Below, piece by piece: positions 10,517 through 22,452 of a stretch of DNA of 64,000 bases. Location of the stretch: NCBI RefSeq assembly GCF_019703515.2, contig NC_059346.1:10325001-10389000 (forward strand), in the 5' to 3' direction. The notes under the pieces are model-generated. The model was given only the letters and a program-made list of their open reading frames with translations, was not told the origin of the DNA and searched no databases. How positions within the stretch are numbered: position 1 is the first letter of the stretch; each line of letters starts with the position of its first letter. A program made the position numbers and the translations under genes. Source of the stretch: Myxocyprinus asiaticus. Its lineage: Eukaryota; Chordata; Actinopteri; Cypriniformes; Catostomidae.

Positions 10517-11452
10517 AATGCATTAACCATAAATAAAACATAAACCATCATATCTACTGGACAGAGCAGGGCGGGACCTTTGTGATATGTCCACCCGAAG
10601 TCATTACACTGACACCCACACCACAAACACTCAACAATCGTGTCAGTGATCAAATGATGGGGAAAGGACCTCTTAATGCTGTTTGTTGTACAAAACAAGC
10701 CCAGATGGGACTTGTAACAGAAATAAAGTACTTTGCAGCCTCTGTAAGGTGCATTTTAATTACCACAGAAGCACGTCAAGTCTTAACTATAAAGAAAATG
10801 CAGAACAAGCGCTTTTCATGTGGAGTTCAAAGCAGCACATAGCGCTGGCATTGAGGCCCTGACACAAATTGTGAATGGCTTTTTTTTTGTATGGAAGGCT
10901 TTGTTTGGAAAATGTTAATAATGCATTCTTGTTACATATTGTTTGTTGTCTTTTCTAAGAAGGAAATAGGTCATTTCGACAGAAAAAGAGTATATATAGA
11001 GAAAAACTTCAGCACTTTCAAAATCTGCGATTAATCGCGATTAAATATTTTAATTGACTGACAGCACTAGTTTTAATACACATTTCAACCCCTGGAACAT
11101 AAAAGTGCCCGTAGTTGAAGAAACACCCATGTATAGTCTGATGTATAGTCTGCTTTGGCCACTAAACTGCACACTGAGTTAGTGAGACTTATTAATAAGT
11201 CAGTAAGATGCTGACCACAAGTTTGCGAGTCTAACACCCATGAGACGATGATTTAAGGGGCGAGAGCGGGACCCAGTTGGCAAATGGTGGGGATAATGGG
11301 CGTGTGTTTAACGAAGACAAACAGCATGCATTCAGCGGGGGGTATTTACAGATCCTGGGATCAGTCTGGTCGGGGAGAGACGGCAACAGCAGGAGCGTCA
11401 GTGGATGATTACACACCTCTAAGCTAATTGAGGAGTAGGACCAGGGACAGAT

Positions 11453-11515
<63 letters not shown>

Positions 11516-12104
11516 GAGAGAGAGACAGATGGGGAGAGAGATAAGATACTAATACACAAATAAAGAGGGGGAGGGTGCAGAGAAATAATCTCTCATTGTA
11601 TTGCATGTTGACAAATGCCTGCAAGTATCCACACAAAACGGCAGTGATTTCACAGAGACGCACAGAAGACAGGAACTTAGCTACAGGCCAGTGGAGAGAG
11701 TGTAATGCTGAAAGAACACAAGCAACAAAGCCTCATATACATTCTTGTGTTTACCCAATTCTCGGCAATCTGAGCGGAAAACTTCTTCAGCTTATTTCAT
11801 TCCAAACATGAATTTGTCACTGTCATAACCCCCTGCTGAACACATTTTTGTTTTTCGTGGAAAAAAAAATATTACATCTTATTTTGGAACATTGTGCATG
11901 TTCAGACAAGATTATTTTTTTAGTTTAGCCCCTACTAACACCCAAATATTTTGTTGCCTCAGGCCAGTGTTATGCCATCAGGGTACCAAACTATGTTTGG
12001 AAAATATATTTTAATCAGAATATTTACTTAATATAATGTATTAGAGCAAAGCAAGGATGAATAAAACAACGTTAGCTAAATTAAAAAGATGTTTAAAATG
12101 TGTA
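10517..12104. other. Unassigned sequence with (GA)n microsatellite
   Basis: No gene is visible. 11455-11526 is a GA microsatellite of about 36 units. The segment near 11025-11070 (AATCGCGATTAAATATTT, then 'gactgacagcactag') resembles the terminus of a fish DNA transposon, and a similar motif closes the window near 63970. The GC-richer piece 11240-11420 is unassigned. Confidence 0.5.
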
Positions 12105-12573
12105 AAAGGGACAGTTAAAATTCTGTCATCATTTAATCATCCTCATGCCATCCCAGATGTGTATGAAAGCATAATAGTAATCCATACAACTCCAGCGGTT
12201 TAATATGTGTCTTCTGAAGCAATGCAACCACTCTTTGGATGAAAAACAGATCAATATTTCAATCCTTTTTTACTATAAATCTTCAATTTCAAAATGTGAA
12301 AGTGGAGATTTATGGTAAAAAAAAAAGGGCTCATATTGATCTGTTTCTCACCCACACCTATCACATTGCTTCTGAAGACATAGATTTAACCCCTGGAGTC
12401 ATATAGATTACTTATGCAGCCTTAATGTAATTTTTGGAGCTTCAAAGGTCTGGTCACCAGTCACTTGCATTGTATGGACCTACAGAGCTGAAATATTCTT
12501 CTAAAAATCTGGGATGGCATGAGGGTGAGTAAATGATATGATAATTTAAATTTTTGGGTGAACTATCCCTTTA
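12105..12573. mobile_element. Foldback MITE (Angel-like), intact
   Basis: The left end, AAAGGGACAGTTAAAATTCT followed by 'gtcatcatttaatcatcctc', is mirrored at the right by 'gggatggcatgagggtgag' ... 'ttgggtgaactatcccttt'. The terminal inverted repeats are about 60 bp and no coding capacity is seen. It is the clearest intact copy of the MITE family that recurs throughout the window. The Angel name is from memory of similar zebrafish foldback repeats. Confidence 0.8.
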
Positions 12574-12582
12574 TTAGGCAAT

Positions 12583-12993
12583 TGTAACAGGTAAAGGTGG
12601 GCAAGGAGGAGGCGGGAACTGGCTGAACAGTCAACATAAACTTTAATGATGTAAATTAACTTAAAACAACATAAAACATAAACACAGGCACACATGCAGC
12701 GTGGCCACATGCATCTCTCTCTCTCTTGAACTGGCGCCTCCGGCTCCCCTTTATCTCGCTCTCCCGCTGATCAGCTGATTCAGTGCCGGCCGTGCACGGC
12801 CCGGCCACACCCTCCTCCTCATCACACTCCTCCCCTGCCCGATTCAGGCTGGGGTGTCACTGGACTGACTTACTCCCCCACCACCTCTGGAGGGGAGACG
12901 CTGCCCTTCCGTCAGCCAGTGGTCCAGCCCGCCTCCTGTGAACCTGGGGGAGAGATGAGGGGAGGCGTGGGGAGAGGGAAAGGGCGAGCGGAG

Positions 12994-13032
<39 letters not shown>

Positions 13033-13313
13033 TGAGAGAAGTACTTGCTCACCGGCTCCTGGACGTGCTGTCGTCTGGTCCTCAACCGCTCCTCCGCCCT
13101 CTGGCAGACGCCAGCTCGCTCCTCCCCCGGCGGATGGCAGCGACCCCTCTGTCCCCAGGCATATGGCCGCGGCTGCTCCCCTGGCGGATGGCAGCGGCGA
13201 GGGCTCCGCGACAGCAAATCCCTCCTCCCTCCTGGGTTTTGGCACCACTGTAACAGGTAACAGTGGGCAAGGAGGAGGCGGGAACTGGCTGAACAGTCAA
13301 CATACACTTTAAA
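12583..13313 (-). mobile_element. Very short non-autonomous LTR element (TRIM-like)
   Basis: The left repeat 12583-12826 (244 bp) begins, on the minus strand, TGTGATGAGGAGGAGG and ends CTGTTACA. The right repeat is represented only by 13249-13313, cut at its outer side. Next to the right repeat, minus-strand TGGTGCCAAAACCCAGGA (13230-13247) looks like a tRNA primer-binding site. Next to the left one, 'ggcaggggaggag' looks like a polypurine tract. The interior is only about 420 bp, too small for any polymerase, which is the TRIM design. Confidence 0.72.
12844..13248 (-). other. Open frame inside the short LTR element
   Basis: A frame of about 134 codons stays open across the interior. Its first in-frame codon is GTG, not ATG, and overlaps the primer-binding site. 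The product would be Gly/Pro/Ser-rich with an SLSLSL run that merely translates the GA repeat at 13004-13024. I regard it as probably non-coding. Confidence 0.3.
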
Positions 13314-14911
13314 TTTTTATCATTTTTATCTGACGTTTTTTATTTTTTATTAATTGTTAAAATACACCAAAAGGTGATTAAAAACTGTGGAGACTGAGAA
13401 TCAAAATTGAGGCAAATGATTATCATAGTCACCTGAAGAGAGAAAAGTCTAATTTGAAACAGTTGCTATTACACACCTGTTAGCCTAATATTAGTGTAAG
13501 TGAACAAAACTACTTGTAACGTCTCATAAAATGCTCACTTTGGTGCATTTACTATTGCCTTTACTATGAGCTGAATCAATACAAAAAATTATTAACATTA
13601 TTTTTTTCTGTTTCTATCTTATTGTAAAGCTTTTTATATTAAATCTGTGTATCAGTATCAGATATAACATTCAACTAGTTACTAGCTTTAATTTTATGTT
13701 CATTGTTCATTTTTAAGTGAGGACTGCTAATATATAACATACTCTTCTCAAGATTTATTTAAAGATAAAAATTATAATAATAAAAAAACCAAAACAACAA
13801 CAACAACAACAACAACAACTGTGTTTTCTATTTGGGTAACTTGTGTCACTTCTATAAGTGACTAATCAACAACGTTTTTCCCATATTTATTGATAATTTC
13901 TGTACAATTTCACTTAAAACTACCCAAACGCAAATGACTCCCATAGACTCTCATTAGAGAAAAGGAAACGCTTGTCAGATGAAAATGACGTGGCTAAGCA
14001 AAGGGTTAATTAGCAAGGGTCTCATGTGTGTCTATTTGTCCTACTCCTAAGGGATTTTAGGATAAATATCTGAGACAAATTTGATATTTGATAAATTAAT
14101 CATAACTGAGAACTTTCCTAAGTTATGAAAGAGCAATACTATTTTTGTGTGGGTTGTAATGCCAAATTCAAACTCACCACTTTCTTAACTTTCAATTGCA
14201 TTTTCTTTCAAAGGGTGAACAATTCCAGATTGCTAAACTCTTTTTTTTTTTCTCTGCTTGGCTGACAGTAACAGCTGAAGCACTTAATTAACCTTTTTTT
14301 TAAATGCTTTAACTAAAGCTTTGGTAGGTTGCGGCCAATTGAGCTCACGGTGAAATAGAACGCGAGCGCTGACCGAAACAAAAGAGTGAAAGCAAGCAAG
14401 CTGGCACAAAGCAGGGGGCTGTTTGCCAGCGACAGACAGACTGTGCCATTTTAAAAGGTTACGGCTGACTGCGAGGCACTTATGTTGGGAGACAGACAGA
14501 AACTGCAAAGTAACAAACACACGTATATGTACACACATGCACAAACACAGAATCGTTTCATGTGGGAAAAGTATGGCGGGTGCCGGGTCTTCAGGGGCGG
14601 CCTACTCTGACCCTTTGCAATCTAGTTTCTCTGTCTCTCTCTATCTATCTGTCTTGGCAGGACCCTCCCCTGCTTGGTCCTTAATGGACTGATGATTGTG
14701 CCAACCTTCTGTTGAGTTTAGAGATAGAAAGTGGGGCTGCAACAGTAAAGGGTGGGGGGCTGAAAGTGATGGAATGAAATGCTGAGAAAGTCAAGCTGGA
14801 TGAGTGAGATATCAGAGGGAGGACATTAAAGAATAAGAGATAGAAAGAGAGAGGAAGAGAGGACGATCATATGAGTCAATTAATAAAAAAGTGGAAAAAT
14901 GAGTAATGTGT
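13314..14911. other. Unassigned sequence
   Basis: No gene is visible. An (AAC)n tract lies at about 13795-13820. The segment 14330-14690 is less AT-rich than its surroundings but has no splice-bounded open frame I trust. A CT/TATC-rich patch lies near 14628-14655. Confidence 0.5.
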
Positions 14912-15094
14912 TAAAGGAATAGTTCACCCAAAAAAGTAAATTCTGTCATTTATTCACCCTCGTGTTGTTCTAAACCTGTTCTTTTTTCCTTCTGTGGAAC
15001 ACAAAGGTTAAATTTGAGGAGAATATGGGCAAGATTTTCAGTAAATAACTTCCAGTAAATTTCCATCCATATGTCACAGAGTTCTAACATTTTT

Positions 15095-15547
15095 CTTCAG
15101 AAGACTTGGAATACAACGCATGAGTCATATGAACTACAATTATGATCTTTTTATGGTGCTTTTTTTTTTTTTTTTTTTTTTTTTGCTATTTTGGAGCTTG
15201 ACAGTCCCATTCCCTATTCACTTTTCATTGTATTCACCTTTTTTGTTCCACATAAGAAAGTATGGCTTCTGAAGACTTATATAATATAACACATGAGTCA
15301 TTTGAACTATTTTTATAACACTTTTATGGTGCTTTTTTTTGTCATTTTGGAGCTTGACAACTCAAGTTCCCATTCAGTTTCACTGTATGGTAAAGAATGT
15401 GGGAGGATATCCTTCAAAAATTCATTGTTTGCGTTCCACAGAAGAAAGTATGGCTTCAGTAGACTTGGAATATGACACAAGTCATATGAACTACTTTTCT
15501 GATACTTTTTATGGTGCTTTTTTGCCATTTTGAAGCTTTAAGCCCAA
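15095..15547. repeat. Three tandem copies of MITE interior
   Basis: Three diverged units of roughly 170-185 bp each contain an 'agaagacttggaata'-like motif, 'gagtcatatgaactac' and 'tttttatggtgctttttt'. T-run lengths differ among units. The motifs are clearest near 15103, 15270 and 15450. Confidence 0.65.
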
Positions 15548-15580
15548 CTTCAATCAGATGTGAACGGTAAGCGTCTGCGT

Positions 15581-16999
15581 CAGGGTTTCCGTTAGCCGGT
15601 AATTAACGTTTTTTGACCGTTAAAATGTCTTAACGTCTGACAAATTCAAACATTGTTGGACACAATGTCTGGTAAAAATATGCATCAGCAACCCCTTTAC
15701 TTGATGGCACAAGTGCACAGCGTGCCACCATCCCAATGATAACAGCTCTTCGCTGCCGAAGAGGTTTAAACTTTCCCAGAGCTTTTGAAGACCTAGTCCA
15801 AGACTAAAGCATGTTTTATCCCGCACACTGGCAGAAGCACCTGTTATTCCCATCTCGCGTGCCCGCAGTGAGATGCTTCTCACTTCAGAATAAGCCTACA
15901 TTAAAACAGCCTTGCGTTGCTGTCTTTTGGAGGAGAAGGACACCAGGCTTATGTGAATGTCAAGTTGTATTGAAACACAGGATACATTTAACTTCACTTC
16001 GGCAACAAAACAAAAATTAGCCAAGGTGAGAAATTATATGACATAACCTAATGTTCAATCAGGACGACTTCTGTCAAATGAATACTTGAATACTTAATTC
16101 AGTGAAGCATCTGCTGGTGTTGATGTTGGGGGGTATGGTTCTGTTCTGAGCAATTTCTCCACCCATCCATGCAGTCATACATGGACGGAGCAGAGTGCAG
16201 CAACCCCCCCTCTCCCCAGGGGTAACAGAACAGATCCAGCAGATTACAACATTGTTCCATTTTTTTTTTTTTTTTTTTTTTTTTTACATTCTGACAGTGC
16301 TACATGATACAATTTTTCACTTGCATAACACTTACTAGAAATTCAGATACTGTATATCAAGTTGACAATCAAGAACAAGGCAGAATAACACAGTGAAGAT
16401 AGGAATCCCAAACTGGCACTCAACTGTAGACGTAGAGCACAAAACAACAAGACCGATGTAGAGAAACTAAAGGCAAGGTGCCATACAGATGTGGAGCTGG
16501 GGATGGAGGAGTGTGTTATGTGCAGCTTGCATCCATGCAATGGAAAGCAGTTAAGCAATGAATGAATGAATGAATGGAGGACTTAAATAGGACCACTCTT
16601 ATAAGCGTCTGAATTGTATTGGTAGTCATCATTATCAGCTAAGCATCAGCTGATTGCAAGCTTGACTCACGTGGCCTGACAGAACTAACGCTATGCTTAA
16701 TATTTGTTATTTTACTATTTTTTGTAAACAAAAAGATGTAACAAATTGCAGTTTAGTTTTTTGCTTTGCCCCCTGTTAAATATTTTTTATTTAAATTAGA
16801 TGCTAATTCCATGACGGCTGTAAAAATTGTTTGTTTTTCTTCAGTGGAAAAGCAGCTACAATGAACAAACGTTTATCGTTCTTTTGACTTGATTATGTCA
16901 TTATTATATTGCATTATTATGCATAGTCCATCACAGCACAAAATAAACACAGAAATTTCAAATGTTGACCGGCACAACAATTTCTTAGCGGAAACTCTG
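15581..16999 (+). mobile_element. Decayed hAT element with 8-bp duplication
   Basis: The ends are CAGGGTTTCCGTTAG (15581) and, inverted, CAGAGTTTCCGCTAAG (ending 16999). They match at most positions and have the CAGRG start typical of hAT elements. The flanking octamers are GTCTGCGT (15573-15580) and GTCTGTGT (17000-17007), an 8-bp target duplication with one mismatch. The 1.4-kb interior holds a transposase relic. Confidence 0.8.
15660..16020 (+). pseudogene. hAT transposase C-terminal relic
   Basis: Across two frames the sequence recalls the hAT dimerisation region: an IPxSxARSE-like segment, then FSLQNK in another frame, then a K-T-A-L-R-like segment near 15895-15935. Several stops and at least one frame shift are present. 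Assignment rests on these weak motifs plus the hAT-type ends and duplication around it. Confidence 0.5.
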
Positions 17000-17589
17000 G
17001 TCTGTGTACAGGATGAGTGACTGATTTTTGTAATCGTGTGTACACTGAATGCGCAGTATGTGCATGAGCCTGGAATTATTTGCACTTATTACTGGGTCCA
17101 TGTAATCACCGTTAAACATCAGGAGACGAAGGTAGAAACAAAAACAGTGGATGTGCATGTCAAGAGCGTGCGTGTGAGGAGGTCAGGATATACCTGCATT
17201 TGTATAGCTAGAGTCTGAAAGAACATAAAGACATATTTATGGGTCTAAACTCCTGAAGAGAAATAGTCCAGTGTCCCATAGCAGTCTTGGCGTGCATGCG
17301 CCAACTGCCTGTATATGCACGGTCAAATGAAGTGTATATTAAAAGGCTAGCGTCTGACTTTTTGTAGACTCTTAAGCATTTGCATTAAAACTTTAGTATA
17401 CTTTGGGCCAAGTCCCCATTTACTTTCATTGTATGGAAAAGAGCAGCCAGAATACTCTTCAAAAATTCCCTTTTGTGTTTTACCAAAAAACAAAAAAAAC
17501 AAAAAGAGAGTCATATGGGTTTAGAAAGACATTAGGGTAAGAAGTAAATGATGACAGAATTTTAATTTTTGGGTGAACTATCCCTTTAA

Positions 17590-17965
17590 TATGCAGATAT
17601 GAGAAAGGAGGACTGTGTTCCTCATGGAGAGAAGAGCAGGATGAAGCGGCAGAGAGAGAGAGGTATGGCTGACATTCACATAGCGAAGATAAAGCACAAA
17701 AAACAATGAGAGTAAGAGGTACGTGGAGAGAGATGAAAAATTATAATTTACCAGTCTGTAAATATTGAAGGAATCACCTGAGGCTTGTGCAGACGGAAGA
17801 CAAAACAGATGGAGGGGGAAACAGAAATACGCACAACTTTATTTAATGAAACATTTCACAGCAGGGAGCTTATCAGAGTATCTATGGAAATCCAATCCCG
17901 TTTCACATAACATATACACACAAACACACATAATGAGAGGGAGTAAGACTCAGAGTGAGTTCTAG

Positions 17966-18032
<67 letters not shown>

Positions 18033-18916
18033 TGTTAGAAAACCCCATCATTGTGATTGAGAGGAGAAATCAGTGGTGGAGATGCAGTCCTGAATAAAAT
18101 CGAAGCAGATATTTACCTAATGTAATGCAATTCAGTTTGCAAACATGCCTCAGGTGATCATTCATTCCAGAAGAAACCATTTTGAGCATTACAAGCAAAA
18201 AAAAAAAATTTCTATACAGAGGAAAAGATTTGATTCCTCAAACAGAAAGTGCAAATTGAAAAACTAACTAACAAATGTAAATTTAATGAGGCCTAATAAA
18301 TCAGTACTTTTGACAAAAGATACATTTTACAGTAGGAAAACTTCAATATTCTGTGTCATCTTTGAAGTCGCATCATCTAGCCTCAAGTTAATAAAAGAGA
18401 TGGAAAAAGAGCCTGTGAGGGGAAAAAAGATGGAGACAGTCAGAAAGAGCACTGATGGAAGAGGAGACAGGAGAGTGGGAGATTTAATTTAAGTCAGTTT
18501 AATCAAATTAATTTAATTTAATTTAAGTTAGTTTCTCTTAGATTCCTTAGAAGGAATACAAATCAAAACATAGTACATAGTTGTTGACTTAAAAAGTCTC
18601 ATTGCTGTCTCGAAGATACAACTGAGATATTAAAAAGATCTCATTCGTGAGTTTTCTTTCTTATCAGCAAGCATGCTCTTTCTTGCTGAATGGAAAAAAA
18701 GGAGAGGAAGAGGGGGAGGTCTCTGGGAATAAAATGACTAATGGTTGACACAGCGTTTGGTTCTAGCTGTTAAACAGTCCTGTCATGGAGGGTCGGATTA
18801 AGGAACAAAATTGTGAAGGAAAAATATAGGGAGAAGCTATGAGAGAGAACAGAAGGGTTGTTATACATTTTTCATTAAGTATCCAAGCCCAAAGCCACAT
18901 CAAAGAGTTTTGGAGG

Positions 18917-18966
<50 letters not shown>

Positions 18967-18988
18967 TAGATTGAGTGAGTGAGTGAGT

Positions 18989-19052
<64 letters not shown>

Positions 19053-19404
19053 GTGGGTACAGAATGTTCTGTTTAACCTCATAGTCATATGCTTCCCTTG
19101 TGGATGTGTGTGTTGATGCAAGTGTGTGTTTGTCCACAGTGTGTGACTGCATGTGTGTTCGCCTTGCCTACACTCTGTACCTTGTAAAATCATCCAATTC
19201 TCATCTTCACTGGGCAGAAAAAAAAATGCTTAGAAACATTTGTGTAAATAACAAAATAAAAGCCATATTTATGCATACTTTTATTTTATTATTATTACTT
19301 TATTTTAAACATGTTTTTATTTATTGCACGCATCACGACAGTTCTGTGGTGAAATGTCCATTGGCACTAAAAGCAAATTAAAGATTCTCTCAAACAGATG
19401 AAGT
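17590..19404. other. Unassigned sequence with long (GA)n tracts
   Basis: No gene is visible. 17970-18026 is a GA microsatellite. 18921-19050 is a compound GA tract interrupted by GAGT units at about 18971-18994. Frames through these tracts give only artefactual SLSLSL or RERERE peptides. Confidence 0.6.
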
Positions 19405-19497
19405 TTGTGAAAGGTCTGGTCACCATTCACTTGCATTATTAGGACCTACAGAGCTAAAATATCCTTCTAAAAAATCTTAATTTGTGTTCTGCTGACT
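19405..19497. repeat. Foldback MITE fragment
   Basis: The interior motif 'ggtctggtcaccattcactt' and 'ttgtgttctgctga' match the MITE at 12105-12573. The terminus is missing; the fragment is cut at 19497 where the LTR-like block starts. Confidence 0.6.
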
Positions 19498-20190
19498 TGT
19501 CATGGCTCCGGTGAGTTTGCCAGTTTATTCTGTTTGTTTTGTTATTCTATCTCCCTCATGTCTCACAGGCAAAGCCGGCATGCATGATCAGTGTTTCCAT
19601 GTGAACATTGATTGTTCCTGGGGAAACGCTGATCATGCTATTGATTAGCAAGCTAGCAACACCTGTTCTCCTCTAATTCACCCCCTACTTAATCCCTTTG
19701 TGTTCTCATTGTCTTTATTAGATTATTGTGTGATGTCAAGCAACTAACCTTGCTCTCTTTGTCTAGTTAATGCTGTCTCATGCATGCATCTCTGCCCAAG
19801 TGTCGGGAGTGTGGTTACCTTCCAGCTTGCTGTAAGCCTGTTCTTGCTGCCCACAAACTGCCAGTGGAGGATTCCTTGTCTCTGCCTGCATGTTGGGAGC
19901 ACAACTGCTTTCTAATTGTCTGGGCTTTGTTCTCTGCACCTCACTACGCTTCAATGGACACTTCCTACGGATCTGCTCCTGACTTCCACAACGTATACAC
20001 CAGTCTACGAACACACACTTCCTATCTGCCCTCTGTGCAGCCACAGCGCACACGGACTTGTACCCCCCCCCCCCCCCACTACTACAGCCGGTGATGGGCT
20101 TCTTATACTTCGACAGCACAGTTTGTTGACATTTATTATGACTAAATCCTTTGAACCGTTCCTCTGCTTTTGGGTTCCTTTTGTCTGACA
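19498..20190 (+). mobile_element. Probable solo LTR
   Basis: The block starts TGTCATGGCTCCGG and ends TTTTGTCTGACA, so it has TG...CA limits. Its size (693 bp) and its 'tgctaattgattagc'-rich 5' part resemble fish Gypsy LTRs, such as the one at 53514-54067. It contains no open frame of note and a 15-C run near 20065-20079. No clear target duplication is seen, which lowers confidence. Confidence 0.4.
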
Positions 20191-22230
20191 CTTGTATTGT
20201 CTTACAAGTCAAGCACTATAGTAAGTGTTTAGATGTCATTAGATAGCATTGTGTGAGAAATGGAGCAAAAAAGTGTTTAATTTGCCATTTTACTCTTGTG
20301 TAAAAGGGAATAACCATATATAAAAAAAAACATTTGGACCACGTATGTTTAGTGTGTATATACTACACTGGAGGTGTAGTATGGCAAACTGCTGAAAAGA
20401 CTTTAAACAAGTAGTCATTGCTTTCCCTCTCAACCATTCTGTTCCTCTCGCTGTGAATCAACAGGAAGGGGCATTCCCTCTTTACAGTACCCAAATACCC
20501 ACTGGGCCAAGTCATACTATCATCCTCTAACCCACTCAATGACTTACTGTTGATCTTATACAGACGGTGTGTTTGTGGTGTCACATGTCATACCAATGAG
20601 TCACTGCTGTTTTTAATCTGTGTCCCTTTACTTAAGTATTGGTTAACATTGGTTAACATTCTGACATTTAAAAACGCAAAAAGCATCCCAAATCTTTCTT
20701 GCATTCAGAAAACAAGCTCCATGTTTAATTTCTGACCTGTTAATATCAGTTAGAATAATGCATGTTGATGGTGCAATGCATCATTTGTGAAGCAGTCTTG
20801 GCTTGGGGTCCGTGTTCATGAGGGCATTAACGTGAGCTTTTCAAGACCCCCCCTTTGAATTTGACAGTGGCCTCAAAGTGGGTTCTTAAAACAGGCAAGA
20901 TAAGCATTTTTAGGGCTGTAAATCTTTTTTTTTTTTTTTTACAAATACAATATATGCCGATTAATTAATCATAATTGTAACTGAGAGATTCAGAGGGAAA
21001 GCACAGTATAATTCAGTGTTGCCTATGGCAGGCAAATGTACAATCAATTTGGGATATTCGAGTAGTCTTTTAATAGTCAACTAGTTAGTGCAGAACAAGT
21101 AATCGATTAGTCAATCATGCACATCCCTATTCCATTGTTCTGACAAACAGGCTAGAATGCTTAAACAGAGCAATGTTTGAAAACACCAGTTTTACAGCGA
21201 TTACACTCTTCGGAAAGTCAATCTACGAATGGCTTACGTTTTGATGACTTTGCACATTAAACTGGGACAGGAGAACATATTTTTACATAGACAAATTAAA
21301 CACATCTGCTTTGAGATTTTTTATTTTTATTTACAACAGTAAAACTTGGAGTACTTTGTTTTTAAAATTTGCTTTGTAAACTGCTTAAAAAGAGCTAAAA
21401 ATAATGCCACTTTTGAAGAAGCAGAACATAACAGCACAAGATTCATTAAGCAGTGTTATATTCTGAAAGGCAATTCACTTGGGAAACCCACTGTGAAATG
21501 CTTTAATAAGTATTTCACACAGGAAACGTTTATATAAACATGAGCTCCAGCTCTTGTGTGTTCTGGAAAGGTTGTAGGGCTTAAATGTCAGAGGCATGAG
21601 ACGGCATACTGTGTGCTGAGTCAATGGGAGGCTCAAGCCAGGCCACAGAAACAACAACCGTGACGTGATTCAAAAACGCCAGTGAAGCAGGGGTACATCG
21701 TACGGTCAATAAGATGTCAGTTCAGAGTTCAGGAAGTGAAAAAAGTAGCCAGCTGCTAGCGACCATTCAGCTCGGCTGCACAGAAGCGATCTTGCAGACT
21801 GTTTGGGTAATGGCCAGGAATTTAATGAAGTTACGCTTCCCCAATGATTATGTGCGACTCTTACAGTTAATGAGCCTATTCATAAGACTTCAGTTAAGAA
21901 ACAGCAGATACAGCATCATGTGGTCACACTGCATTGGCCTAACAACTTACGCAATTCTAGGTCATGAGTTACGCCACGTTTGGTTACTTTTATCTACTGG
22001 CTTTAGTCTTTCTATCATATGATGTGCTCTGTGACTGCAGCAAGTTGTTGCATCACCAAATAAGTTGCAAACAATATAATTCTGACCGCAAGCACAACAA
22101 AATCACACACACAATAGGGCTGGTTGACATATTGAATATTCATGATTTTTTTGTAATAATTTTGCTGGAGATTTAAAATTAAGCCACACTTTGAATATCG
22201 CAAGGATTTTAATGCGCTTTTCCTTTGGAT
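20191..22230. other. Unassigned AT-rich sequence
   Basis: No gene, RNA or complete repeat is recognised. 20930-21120 has features of a decayed transposon end (poly-T, then 'gattaattaatcataattg'). The open frames here are short and lack splice or composition support. Confidence 0.5.
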
Positions 22231-22233
22231 ATT

Positions 22234-22370
22234 AAAGGGTTTAACCCAAAATGAAAATTCTGTCATGCTTACTCACCCTCATGTTTGTCCAATCCTGTCC
22301 ATGGGACATGAAAGGAGATGGTAGGCAGAATGTTAGCCCTGGTCACATTTACTTTCATTGCATCCTAAAT
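22234..22370. repeat. Foldback MITE fragment
   Basis: 'aaaatgaaaattctgtcatg' followed by 'cttactcaccctcatg' identifies the MITE family of 12105-12573. Only about one half is present. Confidence 0.65.
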
Positions 22371-22452
22371 AAACCAAAAAGTTTCCTAAAGAGCATGTCA
22401 TTATTTGGGGATTGTTTCTTGTTTTGCAATTCGTTAGTATGAGAGCATTAAG

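Larger units (their letters stand above)
14912..17589. mobile_element. Foldback MITE interrupted by other elements
   Basis: The left terminus (TAAAGGAATAGTTCACCC, 14912) and right terminus (GGGTGAACTATCCCTTTAA, ending 17589) belong to the same MITE family as 12105-12573, but lie 2.7 kb apart. The MITE interior resumes near 17400 ('gccaagtccccatttacttt'). About 15548-17400 is therefore foreign and includes the hAT element at 15581-16999. The left interior is also triplicated. Confidence 0.65.

Noticed and set aside
18763..19193. Long SLSLSL-containing frames
   Set aside because: These are translations of the GA microsatellite and have no other support.
19780..20212. Open frames on both strands of about 100-144 codons
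   Set aside because: They fall within the probable solo LTR, include the C-run, and have no recognisable motif.
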